Below, piece after piece: positions 17,789-26,189 of a DNA stretch of 64,000 bases (the first letter of the stretch is position 1; every line of letters begins with the position of its first letter). The stretch is from Streptomyces niger (GTDB lineage Bacteria > Actinomycetota > Actinomycetes > Streptomycetales > Streptomycetaceae): NCBI RefSeq assembly GCF_000718305.1, contig NZ_JOFQ01000012.1, positions 1 through 64,000 of the forward strand, given 5' to 3'. The translations under genes and the position numbers were made by a program. The notes under the pieces are model-generated. The model was not told the origin of the DNA. It did not search any database and saw only the letters and a program-made list of their open reading frames with translations.

Positions 17789-17911
17789 TCAATGAGGCAA
17801 GGTGCGTGACTCAGTGGGGCAAGGTGTCCGACCAGCGCACGGGCTCGGTGAAACTTCCCCGGTGACGAACCGGTCCGCATGACGAGCGGGCGCGGGTCCA
17901 GGCGGCCGGCC

Positions 17912-18607
17912 TCAGTCGACCAGGGCGAGTACCGGGCGCAGGCCGGCCGGGCGTTCGGCGGCCGGGAGGTGGTCGACGGGGAAGTAGCCGCAGCCGAGTG
18001 CCTGGGCGCCGCCGTCCGCCGTGCGGTCGTCGCCCACCATCAGGACGTCCTGCGGGGCGAGTCCCAGCTCCTGGCAGGCCAGTTCGAAGATCTGCGGGTC
18101 GGGCTTCTGGATGCCGTGCTCGTAGGAGAGGACGTACGCATCGATCAGCGGGTCCAGCCCGTGCGCGTGCAGCACCGGACGCAGGTCCCAGCCGATGTTG
18201 CTGACCACGCCGGTCGCCACGCCGCGCTCGCGCAGCGCGCGCAGCACCCCGGCGGCGTCCGGGTACGGCGCCCAGGCGGCCGGCGACTTGTGGCGGACGT
18301 ACAGCGTCTCGTACAACTCCTCGGCGGGCAGCGCCACTTGGCGGGCGAGCGCGGTGTACAGCTCGCGGTGGTGCTCCGCCGTACGGTCCCGGTTGCGCCA
18401 CAGCTCCCGCAGCCCGTCGGGCAGCCGCTCCGGGGTCGAACCGCCGGGCAGCGCGCCGGCGCGGTCCAACTCCCGCACCGTAAGCGTGAAGGTCTCCTCC
18501 GCCATGGAGATGCCGGTCTCGTCCAGCGCCCCGCGCAGCCACGAGGCGACCGGCTCGATCCGCAGCAGCGTCCCGGAGAAGTCGAAGAGCACACCCTTGT
18601 ACGCCAT
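17912..18607 (-). CDS. HAD-superfamily hydrolase
   Basis: A 231-residue haloacid-dehalogenase-like protein. Motif I is LFDFSGTLL near the N-terminus, where the usual second Asp of DxD is Ser. Motif II is VVSNIGWD and motif III includes KPDPQIFELAC. Motif IV is MVGDDRTADGG. It has a cap domain of the dehalogenase/phosphatase type. Replacement of the second Asp occurs in dehalogenase-like branches, so phosphatase activity is not certain. ATG 18607 has AGGA 9 nt upstream; an earlier ATG at 18616 lies directly on that site and is less likely. Alone in its orientation context with PAP2 upstream (56 bp). Confidence 0.88.
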   Translation of the reverse strand: MAYKGVLFDFSGTLLRIEPVASWLRGALDETGISMAEETFTLTVRELDRAGALPGGSTPERLPDGLRELWRNRDRTAEHHRELYTALARQVALPAEELYETLYVRHKSPAAWAPYPDAAGVLRALRERGVATGVVSNIGWDLRPVLHAHGLDPLIDAYVLSYEHGIQKPDPQIFELACQELGLAPQDVLMVGDDRTADGGAQALGCGYFPVDHLPAAERPAGLRPVLALVD

Positions 18608-18663
18608 GGCCACCATCCTGACCCGTGTGACGCCCCGGGCCAAGGAGGACCGCGGTGAGGTGG

Positions 18664-19392
18664 TCAGCCCTGCTCGGGTGGTTCGGTCGCCGCGGCTGCC
18701 GACGCGAGCCGCGTGTAGAGGCCCGCCGCCGCGGCCACCAGCGCGGCCCCCACCAGCCAACCGGCCAGCACGTCGGACAGCCAGTGCACGCCCAGGTAGA
18801 GCCGCGTGAGGCCGACGCCGAGCACGGACACCGCACCGACGGCGCCCACCACCCGCAGCCATGCCACGGGGACGCCGCGCTCGCGCAGCACCCACAGCAC
18901 CAGCCCGGCCGCGACCACGGCGGTCAGCGCGTGCCCCGAGGGGAACGCGGCGTAGTGCGCCGAGTCGACCGGGTCCGGCCAGACCGGGCGCGGTCGGTCC
19001 ACCGCGGCCTTGACGCCCTGCTGGAGCAGTGTCCCGGCGACGGACGTGGCCGCGACCCAGGCCGCGAGGACCCGCACCCCGCGCCACACCAGCCATCCCA
19101 CCAGCAGCGTCAGCGCCACGCGCATGGTCCACGGGTCCCACACCCAGTCGCTGAGGACGCGGTTCGCCGCGGTCAGGTCCGGCGAGGTGCGCGCCACCCG
19201 GTGCAGTTCGCCGGCGACGGTCCGGTCCGCGTGGCTCAGCGGCGCCCAGTGGACGAGTACGAGGACGGCCAGCGCCACGGCCGCCGCGGCGAGCCACCCC
19301 GCGGCGTGGAGCGCCCGGCTGCCGGCCGCCGGCCCGGCCGGGGCGCCCGTCCCGGACGTGCTGTCGATCCCGGAAGACGACGGAGATCCCAT
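18664..19392 (-). CDS. PAP2-family membrane phosphatase
   Basis: A 242-residue multi-pass protein with the three acid-phosphatase motifs: KAAVDRPRP, FPSGH, and TRLYLGVHWLSDV (the usual leading Ser is Thr). It should dephosphorylate lipid phosphates or polyprenyl diphosphates on the outer membrane face. About six hydrophobic helices follow a Ser/Gly-rich cytoplasmic N-terminus. ATG 19392 is preferred (GAGGA 8 nt upstream) over GTG/ATG at 19422. Confidence 0.88.
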   Translation of the reverse strand: MGSPSSSGIDSTSGTGAPAGPAAGSRALHAAGWLAAAAVALAVLVLVHWAPLSHADRTVAGELHRVARTSPDLTAANRVLSDWVWDPWTMRVALTLLVGWLVWRGVRVLAAWVAATSVAGTLLQQGVKAAVDRPRPVWPDPVDSAHYAAFPSGHALTAVVAAGLVLWVLRERGVPVAWLRVVGAVGAVSVLGVGLTRLYLGVHWLSDVLAGWLVGAALVAAAAGLYTRLASAAAATEPPEQG

Positions 19393-19522
19393 GCCCCGAT
19401 CCTCGCCGACGGACCCTGCCACGGGCCACTCGTCGCGGTGCGCGTTTCGCGCCGGGGTGCGTTTCGTGCGGGACGTGCGGCCGGCGTGTGCGTGTCTCTC
19501 GCGGGCGCCGGCCGGCGCGTCG

Positions 19523-20467
19523 TCACGTGAGCGCGCTCAGCCCCGGCACGAAGGTGATCAGCAGCGGGACGACCGGTACCAGGGCGGCCATGGCGGTCAT
19601 GCCCAGGCGGCGGCCCGGGGTGAGCCGGGGCGCCGGGGAGAGCAGCCGGTCGACGCGGGCCGGTACCTGAGCGCACTGGGCCGGGTGGGGGCCGAAGACC
19701 CCGCGGTCCTCGTTCAGTTCGACCAGCGCGAGGGCCGTCGTCAGCCGGCCGAAGCGCCGGGAGGCGATGTCGTCGGCGGACAGTTCCACGAGCCGGTGCA
19801 CCTGGTCCTGGAACGCGGCGAAGACCGGCACCTGCGGGAAACCGACGGCCAGCGCCGCCGCGCAGTGCAGCAGCAGGTGGTGGCGGGCGCGGGCGTGACC
19901 CTTCTCGTGGGCGATCACCGCGTCCAGCTGCTGCCCCTTCAGCCGGCGCAACGCGGCGGTGGTGACCACCAGTTGGGGCGACAATCCGGGCAGCCACCAC
20001 GCTTCGGCGCGGTCGCCCTCCAGCACCACGAGGGGATCGCCGGTGCGCTCCTCGCCGGGCAGCAGCGGGGAGCGCAGCGCGACATCGGCGCGGCGCCGTT
20101 TGCGGCGCGCCCGCGCGGCCCGCACCTCCCGGGTCAGTACGACGGCGGTCCACGCCCCGCCGCAGGCGAGGAGGACGGCCAGCGGCGCGGCCCAGGAGCC
20201 GTACGCACCGAGCGCGTACGCCTCGATGACGCCGTGCGGGGCGAGCGCGAAGACGTTGCCCCGGACGGCCTCCCAGGCCGCCGCGGCGCTCAGCGACATG
20301 GCCAGCACACAGCACAGCAGCACACCGGCGACCACGCACTGCCAGACCCAGAGGGCGAGCACCGGCTCGCGGTCGGGCCAGCTCGCACGGGCCATCAGGC
20401 GCGGCGCCACTGCCGCCGCCAGCGCGCCGAGGACGATCAGCGCGAAGGGGACCATCATGGCGGTCAC
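19523..20467 (-). CDS. M56-family membrane metallopeptidase (BlaR1-like)
   Basis: A 314-residue membrane protein with four to five helices. It carries the zinc motif VIAHEKGHARARHH (HExxH; H-E-K-G-H) and a downstream ELSADDIASRR that supplies the third ligand region. M56 proteases usually cleave a BlaI-type repressor encoded next door; no BlaI gene lies on either side here. The start is GTG 20467 or ATG 20458. DUF5134 follows upstream after a repeat-rich 195-bp gap. Confidence 0.88.
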   Translation of the reverse strand: MTAMMVPFALIVLGALAAAVAPRLMARASWPDREPVLALWVWQCVVAGVLLCCVLAMSLSAAAAWEAVRGNVFALAPHGVIEAYALGAYGSWAAPLAVLLACGGAWTAVVLTREVRAARARRKRRRADVALRSPLLPGEERTGDPLVVLEGDRAEAWWLPGLSPQLVVTTAALRRLKGQQLDAVIAHEKGHARARHHLLLHCAAALAVGFPQVPVFAAFQDQVHRLVELSADDIASRRFGRLTTALALVELNEDRGVFGPHPAQCAQVPARVDRLLSPAPRLTPGRRLGMTAMAALVPVVPLLITFVPGLSALT

Positions 20468-20577
20468 TTTATGAGCGGACCGCTACCGGTAGGTACGGTC
20501 TCGCCGAGGAAGTGACGCATACCACCGGCAGGTGGGGTCTGAGTTGCTCAGGAGAGCCGCCACGGCCCCGGCGCGGC

Positions 20578-20647
20578 CGGTTCCGCGGAGTCGTCACGGC
20601 TTCCGGCGCGTACGGTTCCGCAGAGCCGTCCCGGCCCCCGGCGCGTC
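20578..20647. repeat. 2 x 35 bp degenerate tandem repeat
   Basis: Two 35-bp copies starting CGGTTCCGC (20578-20612 and 20613-20647), with partial copies on each side, lie directly downstream of the DUF5134 stop at 20663. Confidence 0.7.
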
Positions 20648-20662
20648 CGGTGCCGCCGCTGC

Positions 20663-21226
20663 TCACACGGTCAGCAGCATCGTGAACATGCCCATGCTCA
20701 TGGCCGTCCGGCACGCGCTCAGCAGCTCGGGCCTCGGCACGGCCGCCACCGCGCCGCCCGGCGCGCTCCCCGCGGCCAGCACGGCGGGGGCCGGTATGAG
20801 ACGGAGTCCGGAGGCGACGGCGTGCACGGCGTAGTAGGCGAGCAGCAGGCCGGTCAGCACGGGCACGCCGCCCGCCCCGCCGTGGCCGCCGTGCCCGGCA
20901 CCGGCCGGCAGGGCCGTCATCACCAGCGCCATGTAGACCATGGCGAACGAACCCACTGCGTGGTGCTGGTGGCGGGCGAGGGCCGCCCACAGGCCCGCCG
21001 CGCCGAAGACCGCTACCCACACCCACGCCGACCAGCCCGGCACCGGCACGGCCGAGGCGGGCAGCGCCATCGTCCCCATGCCCAGCGCCATCAGCGCCTC
21101 GCCGCGCGCCTGTCCCCGCAGCCGCGGATCCCGCTCCGTACCTCCGCGCGAGCGGACGAGGCAGTACGCACCCGCCGCTGCGCACAGTGCGACCAGCAGC
21201 CAGCCGGTCATCGCCGGTCCGTGCAC
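20663..21226 (-). CDS. DUF5134-family membrane protein
   Basis: A 187-residue polytopic membrane protein with about five hydrophobic segments and His/Gly-rich loops (ARHQHHAVGS, AGHGGHGGAGG). These, with conserved Met/His in GMGTMALP and SMGMFTMLL, fit the actinobacterial DUF5134 family; function unknown. The start is decided by the ribosome site: AGGGGGAGG lies 6 nt before GTG 21226, whereas the ATG at 21211 has none at a useful distance. Open frame beyond 21226 is low-complexity repeat sequence. Confidence 0.8.
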   Translation of the reverse strand: MHGPAMTGWLLVALCAAAGAYCLVRSRGGTERDPRLRGQARGEALMALGMGTMALPASAVPVPGWSAWVWVAVFGAAGLWAALARHQHHAVGSFAMVYMALVMTALPAGAGHGGHGGAGGVPVLTGLLLAYYAVHAVASGLRLIPAPAVLAAGSAPGGAVAAVPRPELLSACRTAMSMGMFTMLLTV

Positions 21227-21471
21227 GGCGCACCTCCCCCTGGAGCACTGCGGACCGCACGCGCCGGACTCCGGGCGCGAACGATCTCTTCCGCTCGCAG
21301 GATGCCCGCCGTGGCCCCGCTTCACGGGAGCGCACAGGCGCACTGGGGAGCGCGTGTACGAATCGCCGCCGACCGCCGGGTCCGCACAGGTCGCCGGTAC
21401 CCGGTCGACCACCGGTTCCGCGCGGGTCGACGGTCTCCCGCCGGCTGCCGGCCGCGTACGGATTTCCGGCC

Positions 21472-21525
21472 GGATGCCGGTTTCCCGCCGGATGCCGGTC
21501 CACCGCCGGATGCCGGTCTCCCACC
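21472..21525. repeat. 3 x 18 bp tandem repeat
   Basis: Three units GGATGCCGGT(t/c)(t/c)(c/a)CC(g/a)CC run 21472-21489, 21490-21507 and 21508-21525, with degenerate copies upstream to about 21430. It lies between the DUF5134 start and the VOC stop. The 21227-21471 stretch otherwise holds no supported gene. Confidence 0.75.
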
Positions 21526-21540
21526 GGCCGCCGGTGGGCG

Positions 21541-21933
21541 TCAGATTCCGGGCCGGTACCGCATCGGGTGGTCCGCCGGGACCTCGGTGAGGACGACCCG
21601 GTGGCCGTCGGGGTCGGCGATCCACATCTCGATCAGCCCCCACGGCTCCTTGACCGGCGGCCGCAGGATCTCCACGCCGTTCGCCGCCAGCTCCTCGTGC
21701 GCCGCGGCCGCGTCCGCGACCTGGAGCCAGAGCTGGAGCGTCGGAGTGGGCGGTTCCGCCGACCGGCCCGAGACCTCCAGGAAGCCGCCGCCGAGGAAGT
21801 ACACGACCCCGCGCTCGGGCCCCGTACCGAACTCCCGGTACACGGGAAGGCCCAGCGCCTTGCCGTAGAACTCCCGCGACCGCTCGGGGTCGGCCGGCCG
21901 CACCAGCACTCTGCTGCTCAGTACCTGCACCAT
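21541..21933 (-). CDS. VOC-family (glyoxalase-like) protein
   Basis: A 130-residue protein of the vicinal oxygen chelate fold, with two beta-alpha-beta-beta-beta halves. The first half has LVRPADPERSREFYGKALGL; the second ends WIADPDGHRVVLTE, where the metal-binding Glu and His positions typically fall. Function in such single-domain members ranges from fosfomycin- or bleomycin-type resistance to isomerases; nothing here decides. ATG 21933. Divergent from the GNAT gene. Confidence 0.85.
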   Translation of the reverse strand: MVQVLSSRVLVRPADPERSREFYGKALGLPVYREFGTGPERGVVYFLGGGFLEVSGRSAEPPTPTLQLWLQVADAAAAHEELAANGVEILRPPVKEPWGLIEMWIADPDGHRVVLTEVPADHPMRYRPGI

Positions 21934-22103
21934 GGCACGGACTTTAGGGGGTTTCCGGCATCCGGGACACGGCGACGTGCGGCACCGGCCCCTTGTTAGC
22001 CTCGACACCGGCCGGGCGCCACTCCTGTACGGCGCGCCGCCGGGCCGTCCGCGCCCACGACACACCCACCGGCCCCGCCCGCCCGAGAGGATCCCCGTCC
22101 GCC

Positions 22104-22646
22104 ATGGCCACCACGCCAGCGCCCGAGCTGACCTTCCGCCCCGCCACCGCGTCCGACGTTCAGGCGCTCGTCGAGCTGATCGAATCGGCGTACCGAGGGG
22201 ACGCCAGCCGCGCGGGCTGGACCACGGAGGCGGACCTGCTGTCGGGCCAGCGCACCGACCCCGAGGGCGTCGCCGCGGTGGTCGAGGCCGAGGACAGCCG
22301 GCTCCTGGTCGCCGAACAGGACGGCGAGCTCGTCGCCTGCTGCCAGCTCGAACACCGCGGGGACCACGCCTACTTCGGCATGTTCGCGGTGCGCCCCACC
22401 CGCCAGGGCGGCGGCCTGGGCAAGGTGATCATCGCCGAGGCCGAGCGCACCGTACGCGAGGAGTGGGACGCCCGCGAGATGCACATGACGGTCATCCGGC
22501 AGCGCGCCGAGCTGATCGCCTGGTACGAACGCCGCGGCTACGTCCGCACCGGCCGGATGACCCCCTTCCCGTACGGCGACGAGCGGTTCGGCATCCCGCA
22601 GCGCGCGGACCTGGAGTTCGAGCTGCTGGTCAAGAAGCTGGTCTGA
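22104..22646 (+). CDS. GNAT-family N-acetyltransferase
   Basis: A 180-residue acetyl-CoA-dependent transferase. The acetyl-CoA motif A is FAVRPTRQGGGLGKVIIAEA (R/Q-x-x-G-x-G/A), followed by ELIAWYERRGYVRTGRMTPF, the usual C-terminal strand. The acceptor is unknown. ATG 22104 follows GAGAGG. It is read toward the GDPD gene and ends at a strong hairpin. Confidence 0.9.
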   Translation: MATTPAPELTFRPATASDVQALVELIESAYRGDASRAGWTTEADLLSGQRTDPEGVAAVVEAEDSRLLVAEQDGELVACCQLEHRGDHAYFGMFAVRPTRQGGGLGKVIIAEAERTVREEWDAREMHMTVIRQRAELIAWYERRGYVRTGRMTPFPYGDERFGIPQRADLEFELLVKKLV

Positions 22647-22655
22647 ACGCGCGTC

Positions 22656-22694
22656 GGCGCGGGCCCGGCCACCGCGGGAGGCCGGGCCCGCGCC
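22656..22694. terminator. Hairpin terminator between GNAT and GDPD
   Basis: GGCGCGGGCCCGGCC and its exact complement form a 15-bp stem with a 9-nt loop, 10 bp after the GNAT stop. It probably serves the convergent genes on both sides. Confidence 0.8.
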
Positions 22695-22704
22695 GCGTTC
22701 CGTC

Positions 22705-22773
22705 GTGCAGCGCGGCTCCGTCAGCGCGGTTACGCCGTGCAGCGCGGCTCCGTCGTGCAGCGCGGCTACGCCG
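22705..22773. repeat. 18-bp tandem repeats spanning a stop codon
   Basis: Units TGCAGCGCGGCT(c/a)CG(t/c)CG occur at 22738-22755 and 22756-22773, with degenerate copies from 22705. The last full unit contains the stop codon (22766-22768) of the minus-strand GDPD gene. Confidence 0.8.
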
Positions 22774-23449
22774 TGAAGCGCGTCGCCCGGCGGATCTCGG
22801 GGAAGTCGGTGACCACGCCGTCCAGGCCGAGCCCGCGGGCGATCCGCAGCTGGTCGTGGGTGTTCACGGTCCAGGCGAGCACCCGCAGACCCGCCGCGTG
22901 GGCGCGTTCGGTCAGCTCCAAGGTGAGCCGCCGGATGTTCAGCGAAAGGTAGCCCGCGCCCACCGCCTGCGCCCGGTCCACCACGTCCTTGCCGTACCGG
23001 CTGGCCACCAGGCCGGTGCGGACGCCCGGCAGCAGCGCGCTGACCTCCGCCAGCGCCTCGTCGTGGAAGGAGATCACGTCGACCCGGTCGACGAGGTCCC
23101 GCTCGCGCAGCACGTCGGCCAGCGCCCGGGCGGCCGCCACGTCCTTGATCTCGGCCTGCAGCGGCGACCGCACCGCCTCGACGACCTCCTCGAAGACGGG
23201 GATCCGCTCCTTCTCGCCCGCATCCATCTCCCGCAGAGCGGCGAGGGTGTGGTCGGCGATCGGCCCGTGCCCGTCCGTCGTACGGTCCACCTCCGCGTCG
23301 TGCATGACGACGAGCGCACCGTCCTTGCTGAGGTGCAGGTCCAGCTCGATGACGTCGAGCCCCTCGTGTTCGGCGCGGCGGAAGGAACGCAGGGTGTTCT
23401 CCGGCTCCACGCCCATGACCCCGCGGTGTCCGATGGTCAGAAAGGACAA
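22766..23449 (-). CDS. Glycerophosphodiester phosphodiesterase
   Basis: A 227-residue GDPD-family TIM barrel that hydrolyses glycerophosphodiesters to glycerol-3-phosphate and an alcohol. Catalytic motifs: IGHRG near residue 7, PENTLRSFRRA, IELDLHLSKDGALVVMHD (metal Glu and Asp, catalytic His), QAEIKD, and AWTVNT near the end. The TTG at 23449 is chosen because it puts the conserved SFLTIGHRG at the N-terminus and GAGG lies 5 nt upstream. No signal peptide, so cytoplasmic. Confidence 0.9.
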   Translation of the reverse strand: MSFLTIGHRGVMGVEPENTLRSFRRAEHEGLDVIELDLHLSKDGALVVMHDAEVDRTTDGHGPIADHTLAALREMDAGEKERIPVFEEVVEAVRSPLQAEIKDVAAARALADVLRERDLVDRVDVISFHDEALAEVSALLPGVRTGLVASRYGKDVVDRAQAVGAGYLSLNIRRLTLELTERAHAAGLRVLAWTVNTHDQLRIARGLGLDGVVTDFPEIRRATRFTA

Positions 23450-23534
23450 GGCTGCCTCGCTTCTGTGGCTGTCGGCTGTGGCTGGCGGTAACCGGCAACC
23501 GGCTGGGGTACGGCTGCCGGAAACGGCGGCCAGC

Positions 23535-23660
23535 CTAACGGGCCACACTGACACCTGAGAGAACGTCGGATGTCGTCGCGGCGTGCCCCGTACGGGCACT
23601 CGCGACGCCGAGCACGAGGCCGGTCAGGACGGCGGCGACCAGTACGGCACGGGTACTCAC
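23535..23660 (-). CDS. Small exported or membrane peptide, 41 residues
   Basis: The GTG at 23660 has an excellent ribosome site (AAGGAG, 9 nt upstream). The peptide starts VSTRAVLVAAVLTGLVLGVA, a hydrophobic segment, then ASARTGHAATTSDVLSGVSV. ARTGHAA-TT could be a signal peptidase site, leaving a peptide of about a dozen residues; otherwise it is a one-helix membrane protein. It lies 77 bp downstream of the PadR gene on the same strand, so the two may be cotranscribed. No family recognised. Confidence 0.6.
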   Translation of the reverse strand: MSTRAVLVAAVLTGLVLGVASARTGHAATTSDVLSGVSVAR

Positions 23661-23737
23661 GCAGGGTGTCTCCTTCGTCGGCGGGCGGTGCGGACGGTCG
23701 CCGTCCGGTCCGGGGGGCGCGCGGGCCGCGCATCCGG

Positions 23738-24358
23738 TCACCCGTGCGTGGGCGCGTCCTGTGGGTGCTGACGCCGGGGCGCCGGTGGCCCGGCTCCGGC
23801 CCGGCCGTCGAGCGCCCGCCGGTTTCCGTCCGGCGGCCCGCACCGCAGCCGTTCCAGGTCGGCGAGCATGGCCTCGGCCAGCTCCAGCTCGGCCAGGTGC
23901 TGCCGCTCGCTCCAGCCCAGCGCGACCCGCGGGAAGTCCCCCTCGGGCGCCGCTCCGACGCCGGCCAGTGCCTCCCGTACGTCCCGCAGCGCTGCCCTGG
24001 TGCGGTCGCGGTGCCGCTCCACCAGGGTGCGCAGCGTCCCGGGCACGGCGAGGTGGCCCAGCCAGACGCGGAGGACCAGGGGGTGCTTGAGGACCGGCGG
24101 TCCGCAGTCGTGCGTGCCCTCCGCCCAGGCGGCGAGCGCGTCCCGGCCGTCCGCGGTGATCGTGTAACGCCGCTTGGCGCGCGGCTCCTCGGGGCCCGAC
24201 CGCCGGGAGGTGACCAGCCCCAGCTCCTCCAGGCGGCGCAGTTCGGCGTAGATCTGGCTGATGGCCGGCGACCAGTAGAAGAAGCGGAGCGAGGCGTCGG
24301 CCCACTTCTTGAGGTCGTAGCCGGTGCGGCCGTCACGGAAGGAGAGCAGTCCGAGCAC
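23738..24358 (-). CDS. PadR-family transcriptional regulator (start uncertain)
   Basis: The winged-helix domain VLGLLSFRDGRTGYDLKKW, then SPAISQIYAELRRLEELGLV, is typical of PadR. A C-terminal helical dimerisation part (GWSERQHLAELELAEAMLAD) and a Pro/Arg-rich tail follow. The start is a problem. The only in-frame start near the domain is GTG 24358, without a ribosome site and slightly short of the family N-terminus. An ATG at 24432 (MAGPVRRIATRG) is one frame off; adding one G to the five-G run near 24394 would join it to TTYPRLPVTAWAVLGLL. Either the gene is N-terminally frameshifted or it uses the short GTG start. Confidence 0.7.
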   Translation of the reverse strand: MLGLLSFRDGRTGYDLKKWADASLRFFYWSPAISQIYAELRRLEELGLVTSRRSGPEEPRAKRRYTITADGRDALAAWAEGTHDCGPPVLKHPLVLRVWLGHLAVPGTLRTLVERHRDRTRAALRDVREALAGVGAAPEGDFPRVALGWSERQHLAELELAEAMLADLERLRCGPPDGNRRALDGRAGAGPPAPRRQHPQDAPTHG

Positions 24359-24762
24359 CGCCCAGGCGGTGACGGGAAGGCGCGGGTACGTGGTGGCCCC
24401 CTGGTGGCGATACGGCGTACTGGCCCGGCCATCTTGGAGGCGCGCTGGGGCGGCCCGGCCGCGGAGCCCGAAGATCGCGGCTTTCCGTACGGTCCTGAGC
24501 GGTCGCCGATCGTGCGATGAGCGGACGACGACCGGTTCCGCCCGATTCCGTCCGGTCCTCGCCCGGGCCCTGCCCGGTCCCCGTACGGCCGTCACTCGAA
24601 CGGCCGGGCATGACAGAAAACGCCGACTCGCGGCCCACTCGCAGGAAAAACGTCTCCGACAACGGGGGTAAGGCAGGATGATTTCCTTCGAACCCCCTTG
24701 AGAGTCCAAAGCCTCCCTGGTTACGGTGTCCCCACCACACGATCTCCTGCCGGAGGGCAGTC
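24359..24762. other. Divergent promoter region PadR / DUF6421
   Basis: This 400-bp gap lies between the PadR N-terminus and the DUF6421 start. It holds the possible missing PadR N-terminal codons (to 24432). From about 24670 it becomes AT-richer, where the promoter of the four-gene DUF6421 run should lie. No palindrome stood out. Confidence 0.4.
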
Positions 24763-26160
24763 ATGACGGAAATTCTTTCGCCTGTGGGTGTCCAGGCGGG
24801 TACGACGACCGCTGAGCGCGTCGTCGAGCACGCGGCCTGGCCGGTCCTGAAGGACGCGGTCGAGGCCCTGCGGCCCTGGCAGTCCGCCGACGGCTCCATC
24901 GACCTCCACGCCGAGGGCGCGCCCGCCGCCGAGGACGTCCGCCGCGAGGTGGAGCGCGCCGTGGCCGCGATCGAGGCGCTGTCCCCGCTGCTGCCGCACG
25001 ACGCCGCGTACCACCGCGCGCTGGTCGCCGACCTGCGCAGCTGGGCCGACGGCGGCTTCGGCGTGCCGGACTTCCTGGACTCGCTGCTCGCCTTCCAGCC
25101 GGCGCGCGGCCGCGCGGACGGCCTGCAGCACCTGGTCGTCTTCCCGATGTACACCCAGAACGGCAACCCGGACCGCAACTTCGAGGCCGTCGTGCTGCGC
25201 ATGGTCTGGCCCGAGTGGCTCGCGGACCTGGAGCGCACGCGCTACGACAACCCGCTGTTCTGCGGCATCGCCTTCGAGGACTTCACCGCCGGGTACGACA
25301 CGAACTCCGCGGTGCTCTTCCCCGAGACCATCGCCGTGCGGGAGGCCCCCGAGCGCTTCACCTGGGGCGGCATCTTCTGCGACCGCGAGGCGGCCCGGTT
25401 CCGCCGGGTCAGCGAGGCCGCCGTGGACGTCCTCGGCATCGACCTCCCGGACGACGTCCGCGCGATGCTGGCGGACCAGGAGCGGTGCCAGGAGGCGTTC
25501 GTCCTGTGGGACATGGTGCACGACCGTACGCACAGCCACGGTGACCTGCCCTTCGACCCCTTCATGATCAAGCAGCGGCAGCCGTTCTGGATGTACGGCC
25601 TGGAGGAGCTGCGCTGCGACCTCACGGCCTTCAAGGAGGCCGTGAAGCTGGAGGCGGAGGGCCTGTCGCAGGCCAGGGACGTGCAGTACGCGGTGATCTT
25701 CGACCGGATGTTCCGCTTCCCGGTCACCGGCGACCGCGTGAAGAACTACGATGGCCTCGGCGGCCAGCTGCTCTTCGCGTACCTGCACCAGCACGACGCC
25801 GTGCGCTGGACGGACAACACCCTGCACATCGACTGGGAGCGGATCCCGCAGGTCACGCAGGAGCTGTGCGGCGAGATCGAGAAGCTCTACCGGGACGGCA
25901 TCGACCGGCCCAAGCTGGTCCACTGGTTCGCCGCGTACGACCTGGTCTCCAGCTATCTCGCGCCGCACCCCGGCTCGGTCTGGGCCAAGGGCCCCGACGC
26001 GCTGGACCTGAGCCTGCCGCCGCGCAAACTCGTCGACGAGGTGCTTCCGGACGAATTCCCGCTGAGCATGTTCTATGAGGCCCTGCGCAAGAAGCTCCGC
26101 GAGGTGATCGCCTCCACGAAGGGCATCACGGCCGGGAGCACGGCAGGGGCGGCGGCGTGA
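24763..26160 (+). CDS. DUF6421-family protein
   Basis: A 465-residue cytoplasmic protein of the actinobacterial DUF6421 family; biochemical function unknown. A His cluster MVHDRTHSHGD (H253, H257, H259) lies about 22 residues before YGLEELRCDLTAFKE (E281, E282, D286). That spacing is reminiscent of metal sites in DPP III/NUDIX-3-like hydrolases (HxxxH, then EExRAD), which is my inference only. ATG 24763 has GGAGG upstream. Its last codons touch the SDR gene (GTGA at 26157), and the PLP enzyme and B3/4 gene follow on the same strand. Confidence 0.85.
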   Translation: MTEILSPVGVQAGTTTAERVVEHAAWPVLKDAVEALRPWQSADGSIDLHAEGAPAAEDVRREVERAVAAIEALSPLLPHDAAYHRALVADLRSWADGGFGVPDFLDSLLAFQPARGRADGLQHLVVFPMYTQNGNPDRNFEAVVLRMVWPEWLADLERTRYDNPLFCGIAFEDFTAGYDTNSAVLFPETIAVREAPERFTWGGIFCDREAARFRRVSEAAVDVLGIDLPDDVRAMLADQERCQEAFVLWDMVHDRTHSHGDLPFDPFMIKQRQPFWMYGLEELRCDLTAFKEAVKLEAEGLSQARDVQYAVIFDRMFRFPVTGDRVKNYDGLGGQLLFAYLHQHDAVRWTDNTLHIDWERIPQVTQELCGEIEKLYRDGIDRPKLVHWFAAYDLVSSYLAPHPGSVWAKGPDALDLSLPPRKLVDEVLPDEFPLSMFYEALRKKLREVIASTKGITAGSTAGAAA

Positions 26161-26189
26161 GCGCGGACGAGAAGCAGCGGGAGGCGGAG

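Noticed and set aside
26157..26189. GTG 26157 as the SDR start
   Set aside because: It overlaps the previous stop and is possible, but ATG 26190 has the better ribosome site and places the nucleotide-binding strand at the usual distance.
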